Shown: positions 56,607 to 64,000 of the stretch, in pieces
Layout of the letters: each line of letters opens with the position of its first letter
Numbering within the stretch: position 1 is the stretch's first letter
Assembly: GCA_015680905.1 (NCBI GenBank)
Contig: CM027381.1
Span: forward strand, 60,702,501-60,766,500
Direction: 5' to 3'
From: Coptis chinensis
Taxonomy: Eukaryota > Streptophyta > Magnoliopsida > Ranunculales > Ranunculaceae
Length of the DNA: 64,000 bases
Translations under genes and position numbers: made by a program
Notes under the pieces: model-generated
Databases searched by the model: none
Told to the model about the DNA's origin: nothing
What the model saw: only the letters and a program-made list of their open reading frames with translations

Positions 56607-56847
56607 TTTTCTAATATTACTAAGTCAATAAATAAATAATCGTATATGTTATTACATTTTTCGTCGTATTATGAATTTTGTCTTACCTTTGTGTCTTCTT
56701 TTGTATGAAATGCTTAATAGGATTGTCATCATTTGCGTTGTGACTAATATAATTTAACATGTGCTTACAGGAGGGTCTATTCTCTTACATACTCATTTAT
56801 CCATCCAGTTTGCCTTTGTCGTTACCTATTTCTTTAATTCATCCATT
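56607..56847 (+). other. Spacer between ORFs d and e, possible splice acceptor
   Basis: No TATA box was seen. GTGACTAATATAATT followed by ACATGTGCTTACAG at 56756-56769 looks like a branch point and 3' splice site. ORF e may therefore be expressed from a spliced genomic RNA, the strategy proposed for env-like genes of Athila and Tat elements. Confidence 0.35.
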
Positions 56848-57846
56848 ATGGCATCTTCATCAATTACATCTTCATTAAACATGGTATCTCCCAAACTCAT
56901 TCCTGAGCAATCCTTTCAGTCTATGATGGATTCCAATACCTATGGCCATCTTTTCCGTGACTACATTACAAACATTGGGTGGTCTTCCCTAATTCTTCAA
57001 CCTGACCAAACTTATTCTCCGAGTTTGGCTGCATACTTTTATGCTAATATGGAAGACACACCAACATTCAACCATGCACATGGTTTCTACTTACACGGGT
57101 TCACAATCCTAGTTGGTGACACACCTCACATCTTTTCTGAACAACAACTTGCCCTAACTTTGGATCTTCCATACCACGAACCTGCTGCATCATGGCATTA
57201 CATCTATCATAATTCTTACCGTTCCTTTCAGTGGCAAGTGTTTCGCGACTCTTATGGTGATGGTCTTGAGATTAAACGAGAAGGAAATGGCCATGTGCCA
57301 TGGCGCGACATCACCATTCCATTAGCAAGCATGACCATGAACATGGGGACTGCGATGTTATTTGTACTCCTGAACATTATGGGAGATTGGCATTTTTCTA
57401 CTACCAATGAGGCTGCCTGCGTCGTATTCAATGCACTGGCTCAAGGTCATACATTATTTAACATCTTAGGTTATGTTATCTCCAACCTGAAACGAGCTCG
57501 CACTTTTCAAGATCAATATATACTTTTACCGGTCACTGCTTGCCGAATCATGAAGACACATTTCCCACGGTTTGTAGCTACTTTTCATGACTGGGTCAAG
57601 GTAGATTTTATGTGCCCGGCAAATAGAATCATTCGTTCATTGAGGTTTCGGCAATGGAAGCGTCCCGCTCGGTACTTGAGGCATGTTCGTTGTTACCCGA
57701 AGGATGAAAATATGAAGAAACATTTGAGGAAATCTGGAGATGAAGAATGGGCAGAAATTTGGCAGACTATTATCTTTTGGCGCGATGCTAAGGAAATGCA
57801 TTTCCTTAAAGAGGACGCCAAACCTTCACATCCTGCTGGATGGTAA
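56848..57846 (+). CDS. Post-pol ORF e: intact 332-residue protein, divergent relative of ORFs b and d
   Basis: I chose the ATG at 56848 (MASSSITSSLNMVSPKLIPE); an in-frame ATG at 56761 would add 29 residues that overlap the possible splice acceptor. Segments: NTYGHLFRDYITNIGWSSLI, SPSLAAYFYANMEDTPTFNH, FYLHGFTILVGDTPHIFSEQ, QLALTLDLPYHEPAASWHYI, a hydrophobic core TMNMGTAMLFVLLNIMGDWH, FNALAQGHTLFNILGYVISN and a basic C terminus (RQWKRPARYLRHVRCYPKDE). The N-terminal order matches ORF d: 'I-x-x-x-G-W', an aromatic strand, 'L-x-L-x-I-P/L-P', then a helical core. There is no coiled-coil tail. It is the longest undamaged frame in the element, which suggests recent constraint or luck. Function unknown. 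Confidence 0.65.
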   Translation: MASSSITSSLNMVSPKLIPEQSFQSMMDSNTYGHLFRDYITNIGWSSLILQPDQTYSPSLAAYFYANMEDTPTFNHAHGFYLHGFTILVGDTPHIFSEQQLALTLDLPYHEPAASWHYIYHNSYRSFQWQVFRDSYGDGLEIKREGNGHVPWRDITIPLASMTMNMGTAMLFVLLNIMGDWHFSTTNEAACVVFNALAQGHTLFNILGYVISNLKRARTFQDQYILLPVTACRIMKTHFPRFVATFHDWVKVDFMCPANRIIRSLRFRQWKRPARYLRHVRCYPKDENMKKHLRKSGDEEWAEIWQTIIFWRDAKEMHFLKEDAKPSHPAGW

Positions 57847-59685
57847 ACTTGAGCTTGCCATTGTACATATATCTAGCTAAACCTTGGGGTGCTATTGTTT
57901 TTCATGTTTCGTATGCTATTGTTTTTCATTATTTCGTGTGCTATGCTTAGTGTGCTATTGAACATTTTATTGTTCTTTTTAAATAATATATTATGTTCTC
58001 CAACCTTTCTGTTCCAGCAATCTAGCCCTAATTTTGCTCATGGTTCTCAGGTACTTTCTCTCTTTAATTTTGCATCATTCTGTTGGGGGTGCTTTAACCC
58101 TGTAGCAAAGATTAGGCAAATTGTAACCTGTATATAGTTTTTATTTTCATGTTAATAATTGTACTTAGTGACAAAGTCTTGTTTCCTTTTCAATGATGAA
58201 AATTGTCTAAAAATCTCACATTAGTATCCGAATTGGGATTTGTTTTTAAGAAACTTAAGATAATACGTATGCAATAGTTTATACATCTTTTCATGAACAT
58301 TCATGTACTGAGTATCATCGATTGTACATAGCAGTAAGTTTCTGGAACCAACGGTTAGTTACTTAAACTATAAATCCTGTGAGAATCTAACCAAAAACCT
58401 TGACATGAGTGATTTGTGTGTGATGACACAGAGGAGTAGTTTTTCCGATTAGAGAAAATCACACATCTACTTACTTGATCACCACCCGAACCCTAGGTGA
58501 GAATTTAGGCCATCTTTGGATCGACAGAGCTAAAAATTCTTACCTGTTACAAATTTTACCACTAGTCACTCCACTGAACCTTTCATCAAACCTTTCACTT
58601 TCAAAAAAAAAAAAAAAAAAATCCTTACCCATCTATTAAACCAAATAAAAGAACCTGCCTAAATGATGAGTATGAGAAATAGGATGAAATGTGGAAAGAA
58701 TAAAGAGAAAGACTTGTCCCAAATAAAAGTCAGTTACTTGCTTCAGGAAAGAAAAATATATCATGTTCTTAAGCCATCTAGACAAAAAAAAAAAAAAAAA
58801 AAAAGAAAGAAAACAAGGATTTCTCTAGTGTAAATATATGAAGACCCCATTCTCTCATGCTCAGAATTTTGATTATCCATTTCTATTTTCTTGTAAAATC
58901 ATGGTTAGAAGAAGGAAAAAAAAAAAAATCAAGGATTAAGAACAAGGTGAAAATCGGTTAGAAGAATATTTCTCTAGTGTAAAATACCCCATTCTCTCAT
59001 GCTCGTAAATTTTGATTATCCATTTCCATTTTCTTGTACACTATCACCTAAGCCCCACAATACCTAATAAAGACCTCTAGCTCGATTAGGAGTAGGGTGG
59101 TGTGATAATAAGTAGTAGGCGATTGATTGATCGACATCGCTCCTCCTCATTTGTCATTGAGATGTGAGAAAACGTGTGCCCACTACACACTAGAGTTAAC
59201 AAAACACGAGTGGAAAATTTTTGAGTGAAATTGTGTTTTGACACATACCGTGAGAACCCATTTAGGTACACTCTCCAAAGAATTCAGAAACAACACCGCT
59301 GCTAGTACATTTCAATGAAAAGTTCCTTTGCATGCATGATCATATGTAGATGTTTTAATTATTGAATACATATTAACTTGAGTTTCAAAGAAATCAATCC
59401 TCGTTCCTGCTAAGGAGATGTATGGATATCCGAGATTAATTTAGGAAACGAAGTTTACATCATTTTGAAGTCGTTGTAGTATAAATGAAGTTTGTGAGTA
59501 TCTTCTCGGAAAACTCTCACGGAGGCTATAACTTCGTCCACTAGGGAATTCCTAGTGGTTTAAGGCCTTGTTGCATATGGTCAATACAACCGCACTCTGC
59601 GAAACGAGAATTAGTTAGGACTACACATTTTTGGCCACTTATCTGTTTTAATGTCTCTTCTTTGCTTGAGGACAAGCAAATTGCT
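57847..59685 (+). other. Untranslated 3' tail of the Athila-like element
   Basis: No gene. It contains A-runs near 58603-58621 and 58783-58804, and an imperfect duplication of AATATTTCTCTAGTGTAAA-type sequence (58820 and 58966). From 58240 on it aligns by eye with 1330-2672, so this tail is conserved between two LTR families. Confidence 0.6.
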
Positions 59686-59699
59686 ATTTGGGGGTAGTG
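59662..59699 (+). promoter_or_regulatory. Polypurine tract region
   Basis: CTTGAGGACAAGCAAA, then TTTGGGGGTAGTG directly before the 3' LTR start at 59700. The same box occurs at 2637-2672. Confidence 0.75.
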
Positions 59700-61155
59700 T
59701 GATAAGCACCCAAAAGTGTATTATGAAACCCCATTGAGACATATAAATTTGGTTAATTATGTGTTTAATAATCATGAAATAAATATGTTTTCATACTTTT
59801 GCAGGTATTCGTAGTAAACATGAAAATATTATTTAAACTTGCGATAAAGCACGAGGAACGACATATATATATGAATTTTTCCAAATCTGCATAGAAGCAT
59901 CAAACTTCCGAAGCTCCTACCTCTTGAACCAAGACTCCGAATGCAACAAGTGAGCTGCTCAGACAATCAGGGCGATGAACTCTACGCATAGGCGGAAAGT
60001 TGTAAAATTGCCCAAAGACCGGACCGCCACTAGACTGCACATAGGACCCACTATGCAGGCCCGCAAGATTGGATGAGTCATCAATCATGGAGCATGTCAA
60101 GACAAAAATGACAAATTATTAGTGCAAAGTTGACACCTTGCATGTAATTAATTAGATTAGGTGTTAATAGTGAAAAAAAAGGCAAGGTGTTACTTTGTTT
60201 TAATGTGGTGGATAAAAATGAAGTAAATGTGGTTTGATGTTTGACATGGGAGGAAATGAGATGTCTCTCAAATGGAGAAGAAAACAAAACATGGGGAACA
60301 CTCCATTTACTCCCTTGACTTCTTTTTCCTTACCTTGTATTATTGTAGTTCCTTAGTCATTTTGGATTATTTAGTTTTTAGTTTTGTAAGAAAAGCTTGT
60401 AATAGTTTTAATGGAGGAAACTTTGGTTTTCTTCTAGTTGAAAATAAATCAAAAGCAAGTGAGTTAGATAATTAGTCTTCTTTTTCCTTTTTCTCTCTCT
60501 CTTTTTGTACTTTCTAACTTGTAATCCTTCATCCCAAGGATCATGAGCTAACTTCCCCTTGGGGAGTTAATCAAACTCATGTGAGGGAAAAATCTTTGTT
60601 GTTGGTTTGGTGGGTTGTTTAGGAAGAACAACTAGACCTACACCCTATCCCAAAATGATAGTTGGTGTAGTGTCTAGTTAGGGATGAAAGTGATGAGCTT
60701 AGAGATAAGTCATTGCTTTGGTTCCACTTGCTAGCATGTATGAGCTTAGAGATGAGCCATACATGTTAGGGATCAAGTTTTCTTCTGTTAGACTTGTCTA
60801 TGAGTTCTAGGAAGAATAAAATAAACTTATTAAAATCAACAATAAAAGTTAACTTCACATGAGAAGGATTAACTCTCCATATTTTCTTTTAGTAAATCGT
60901 ATTGTGTTTTAGTTGCATTCACTTGAAACTTAATTTTTTTATGTTTGTGTAGAAAAGAAACCTAGTATTAGTATTTAAACTTATTCACTAGTTCCCTAAG
61001 AGTAAAAAGCAAGTTGTAGTTGTCCTAGACTTTAGGTTAGATCGAATCTTTACTCCAACTATATGAACACGAAATTTTGTGAGTAAGGAAACTTTGAATT
61101 TGCACTTTTGTCAAATTAGAGAGACAATCTCTAACGTAGTAAAAAGTGGAGATCA
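59700..61155 (+). repeat. 3' LTR of Athila-like element
   Basis: 1456 bp, lacking the MITE. Starts TGATAAGCACCC and ends GTGGAGATCA, then the target duplication CTCAT at 61156-61160. It differs from the 5' LTR by scattered transitions and a few small length changes. Confidence 0.93.
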
Positions 61156-61160
61156 CTCAT

Positions 61161-62476
61161 CACTGTCGAAATTCAAGACAGCCCAGCTTACCTGGCTCAA
61201 CACGAAGTCACTAACAAGATCTCAAACCTCCTTCCCACCATGGAAGCAAATGTACAATCTGGTTGGATGAAGCCCATCATTGATTATCTTCAGAACAACA
61301 TACTACCTGTTGACTCCCATCATGCCAGAAACCTTCAATGCAAGGCACGGATGTACAACCTCATCAACCATCGGTTGTACCAAAAATCAGCAGGCGGTTC
61401 GCATCTCCGTTGTCTCATCCCATTTTAGTCTCAACTCATCCTAGCTGAAATTCTCAAAGGTGAATGTGGCAACCATGTAGGCAGCTCACAAAGCAATCCA
61501 ACAAGGCTACTTCTGGCCTTACATGCACTCTGATGCCCGCGCATATGCTCAACATTGCATAAAATGCCAAGCATGCTCTTGTGACATTCATCAACTTGCA
61601 TAATCGCTGCACACTATATCCAGGCCATGGCCATTCCATATATGGGGTCATCGGTCCACTACACAAGCAACCAAAGATAGGTTATCGATTTGTCCTTGTC
61701 GCAACTAATTATTTCACCAAATGGATGGAAGCTATTATTCTAGTCAGTGTCCGTGAATACAATGTCCAAAAATTCGCCTGGGAAAACATTATCACTCGCT
61801 TCGGCCTACCACACACCATCATCTCAGACAATGGCACTTAGTTCAATGGCCATACCATCTCTGCATTCTTCAAGAAATGGAAGATAAACCGCACATTCTC
61901 TACCCCTCACTATCCACAAAGCAATGGCCAGATAGAAGCATCCAACAAATTCATCCTGGAAGTCCTTCAAAAGAAGCTAGAAGCCAAAAAGGAACAATGG
62001 CCAAACCAACTTGAAAAAGTCTTATGGGCTCTACGCACTATCGCCTGTTCAAGCACAGGCGTAACACCTTTCTCTCTCTTTGCTTTGGCACAAAAGCCGT
62101 CATTCCATCTGAATTCTGGAATCACTATTATGAAAACTCGTTCTGAGTTTGTCGAATCAGGCCTCAACAACAACGTTCTCACTCGATCGGGATATCGATC
62201 TCCTTGAAAAATGGCACGACCAGACAGCCATCCTTTTGGCCCATTACCATCAAGTCCTACGCAAATCATACAATCAGAAGGTCAACCAGCAACAATTACA
62301 GGTTGGCGACCTCAGTTTCAAATGAACATAGGTAAGTCCAAACTCTCACCCAAATGGGAAGGACCCTACATTATCTACAAAGTCGTAGGCAATGGTTCAT
62401 ACTGGCTCTAACATTCCACATGTGAACTCTTACCACAGCCTTGGATTACCGCACGACTCAAGAAATTTTATGTTTA
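61161..62476 (+). pseudogene. pol: Integrase of second Tat element (right of the Athila insertion)
   Basis: The frame resumes as TVEIQDSPAYLAQHEV and runs through GWMKPIIDYLQNNILPVDSH and MYNLINHRLYQKSAGGSHLR, to a TAG near 61426. The zinc-binding HHCC part follows in shifting frames (GECGNHVG and CIKCQAC). In the core, VIGPL marks the region where the first Asp is lost to a small deletion; TRFGLPHTIISDNGT keeps Asp 2 before a TAG, and GQIEASNKFILE keeps Glu. The C-terminal end has KLSPKWEGPYIIYKVVGNGS and closes with Leu-Lys-Lys-Phe-Tyr-Val at 62476. Non-functional. Confidence 0.87.
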
Positions 62477-62639
62477 ACTTCCTTGTATTATTTTCATCAC
62501 TTATCAATACCATGCTACTTGACTAACCATGTGTTGTAGCACAAGCAGTTCGCTAACAAAATAGCATCCTTGTATGCTAACCAAAGAGCGACTCCTCTAT
62601 CTGTTCGCTAATCTTAGCTCACTACAAAGCGACAGGCCC
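62477..62639 (+). other. Start of the 3' region of the second Tat element
   Basis: Short spacer after integrase. AAAGCGAC/AGAGCGAC phrases recur. No gene. Confidence 0.4.
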
Positions 62640-63080
62640 AAGAGTGACTCAACATCTTACACATGGGCTCGACAATCCCACCGTAAAATGTCACAACGGG
62701 TTTGATACTCTCCTAAACTATCACATGGGTTCGATAATCTCACCATAAAATGTCATAATGGGTTCGATAATCCCACCATAAAATATCATAACCGGTTAGA
62801 CATCCTCACGAGAAATTGTCACACGGGTTCGACAATCCCACCATAAAAGTCATAACGGGTTCGACATCCCCATGAGAAATTGTCACATGGGTTTGACAAT
62901 CCCACCATAAAATGTCACAATGGGTTTGATACTCCCCTAAACTATCACATGGGTTCAACATCCCTATGAGAAACTGTCATACGAGTTCAACATCCCCACG
63001 AGAAATTGTCACATGGGTTTGACACTCCCTTAAACTGTCACACTGGTTAGACACTCCCCTAAACTGTCAAACGCGATCGA
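62640..63080 (+). repeat. Tandem repeat array, unit ~35-37 bp
   Basis: About a dozen units of the type TCACATGGGTTCGACAATCC followed by CACCATAAAATG or CCACGAGAAATTG. It lies directly downstream of integrase, the same position as the ~138-bp array of the first Tat element, but the sequence is unrelated. Confidence 0.85.
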
Positions 63081-64000
63081 TCACTCGCTCACAAAGCACC
63101 TCAACCAATTGTTCGCTGGCAACAAAACCTCTTTATCTGCTACCTTCAGATCATTGCTCAACACTCCCTCAGCTGCTTGAACTATGATATGACTTTCAAT
63201 AGTATCTTCAGATATCTTATCAACTACACAATCTGATGAAAGATGTACACTCTTTATAATTGTCATGATGCATTTACACATGCTGGCCGGCTACTTCTCT
63301 TTCTTGACTTCAGAACAATCTCATCACTTCAAACAGACCACACACTCGATATGTACACTTACTCCATTGAGGGCTCATTCTTCAACAAGAAAGTACTACA
63401 AACTTTATTTATATCTTTCCTACACTCATAATCTTTACAATGACCACAAGGTATTTACATATGGCAGTCGAACATCCTACTCTATCTACACACGTGCCTT
63501 TCACGCACATATTATTTCATTGAGGGCTCCATTCTTGACCACACAATCATAATTTATCTACTGATACATTCACAACTCTGCTGCCCAATGCTGCCTATCT
63601 ACTGAAGCTACACACAAGTATCCTTACAATGTATAATTGAACCTCTGCAAAATCGAATGCGGTCTCTAAACCAACCTGACTCTCAGCAACTATGTCAAAC
63701 ACTCGACATCCACAAAAGATAATCTCTATAATATACGTCATACTGAAGGCTACAACTACAAGGAATATGCAAACAACATCATACGTGGAAAAGAAGCCTT
63801 CTTATTATATTTCCTAAGCAACTATACATTTTCATATTACAATGTTACAATCTCTTATCTCTCATATCTCTGAAGATTACAATCAGTGACTCCACTCTCA
63901 AACTCAACATAGAAGCGTCTGAAAGCTTCATTCACCAAGACAACTTCTGCGTCCGACTGCATGCATCGTCAAGCCTACAACATAATACAAGAGATCTACG
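63081..64000. other. 3' region of the second Tat element, no supported gene
   Basis: By analogy with the first Tat element, antisense coding segments are expected from here rightwards. Short minus-strand frames exist (for example ending at 63081, with KISEDTIESHIIVQAAEGVL) but are too short to assign. GAGGGCTCATTCTT and GAGGGCTCCATTCTTGACC (63369 and 63521) form an imperfect repeat. Confidence 0.35.

Larger units (their letters stand above)
43175..61155 (+). mobile_element. Athila-like Ty3/gypsy element, complete, inserted in the second Tat element
   Basis: LTRs start TGATAAGCACCC and end GTGGAGATCA, with target duplication CTCAT at 43170-43174 and 61156-61160. Removing the element and one CTCAT rejoins the host Tat reading frame without a break. 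Order: PBS, ~1.5-kb leader, gag with the Athila signature AITTLRSGK, protease, RT, RNase H, integrase, then ~7.8 kb of post-pol sequence with at least five ORFs, polypurine tract, 3' LTR. The LTRs differ by about a dozen changes, mostly transitions, in ~450 bp compared by eye. It is a relatively young insertion of a copy whose pol is already defective. Confidence 0.93.
38804..64000 (+). mobile_element. Second Tat-lineage element, interrupted by an Athila-like element; 3' LTR outside window
   Basis: PBS at 39046, gag, protease, RT, RNase H and second RNase H up to 43174, then the 18-kb insertion 43175-61155, then integrase from 61161 and a tandem-repeat 3' region to the window edge. Its proteins resemble those of the element at 16482-29331 domain for domain, but it is a different family. 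The 5' boundary is uncertain: LTR sequence must start between the end of the DUF4283 fragment (~38803) and the PBS. Confidence 0.85.

Noticed and set aside
54792..57846. Classical retroviral envelope protein among the post-pol ORFs
   Set aside because: No signal peptide, furin-like site or C-terminal membrane anchor in ORFs b, d or e; only ORF c has a membrane span and it is far too short.

Overview
The window looks like repeat-rich, heterochromatin-type DNA from a flowering plant, most likely a eudicot. Evidence: Ty3/gypsy LTR retrotransposons of the plant-specific Athila and Tat lineages, a wrecked CYP81-like cytochrome P450, a DUF4283 fragment, and a CLASSY-type SNF2 fragment (a protein family of plant RNA-directed DNA methylation). 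I see no intact host gene, rRNA, tRNA or CRISPR array. Almost every base belongs to transposable elements in several nested layers. All calls are by eye; no alignment or search was run.

Layout. 1-3943: 3' end of an Athila-like element (one unexplained ORF, long untranslated tail, polypurine tract, 3' LTR). 3944-8632: AT-rich DNA with a tandem duplication, an Agenet-like fragment and a CYP81-like pseudogene, both on the minus strand. 8633-16191: complete minus-strand LTR element (TSD TAAAC) with no recognisable gag or pol; it carries pieces of a CLASSY-like SNF2 helicase and ~88-bp tandem repeats. 16482-29331: complete but decayed Tat-lineage element (TSD TACAA) with gag, protease, RT, two RNase H domains and integrase, then ~138-bp tandem repeats and antisense, apparently spliced coding regions. 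29337-33460: successive tandem arrays built on GATA/TATC-type words. 34329-34551 and 38717-38803: a DUF4283 pseudogene split by a solo LTR (34552-38716, TSD GCGAC) whose body is present three times, joined by (TA)n tracts. About 38804 to the window end: a second Tat-lineage element, interrupted exactly between RNase H and integrase by a ~18-kb Athila-like element (43175-61155, TSD CTCAT), whose 5' LTR carries a MITE.

The most interesting part is 52069-57846, downstream of pol in the Athila-like element. It holds a small basic ORF, two decayed paralogous ORFs, a 39-residue single-span membrane microprotein behind a TATA box and MSA-like motifs, and an intact 332-residue ORF that looks like a third, divergent member of the same family. 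This is far more post-pol coding content than a gag-pol element needs. The second highlight is the LTR element that captured a CLASSY-like gene, a component of the host's transposon-silencing machinery.

Relative order of events: DUF4283 gene, then solo-LTR insertion and triplication; the second Tat element, then the Athila-like element inside it, then a MITE inside its 5' LTR. The gag-pol genes carry stops and frameshifts, several of a CGA-to-TGA or TGG-to-TGA type expected from deamination of methylated cytosine.
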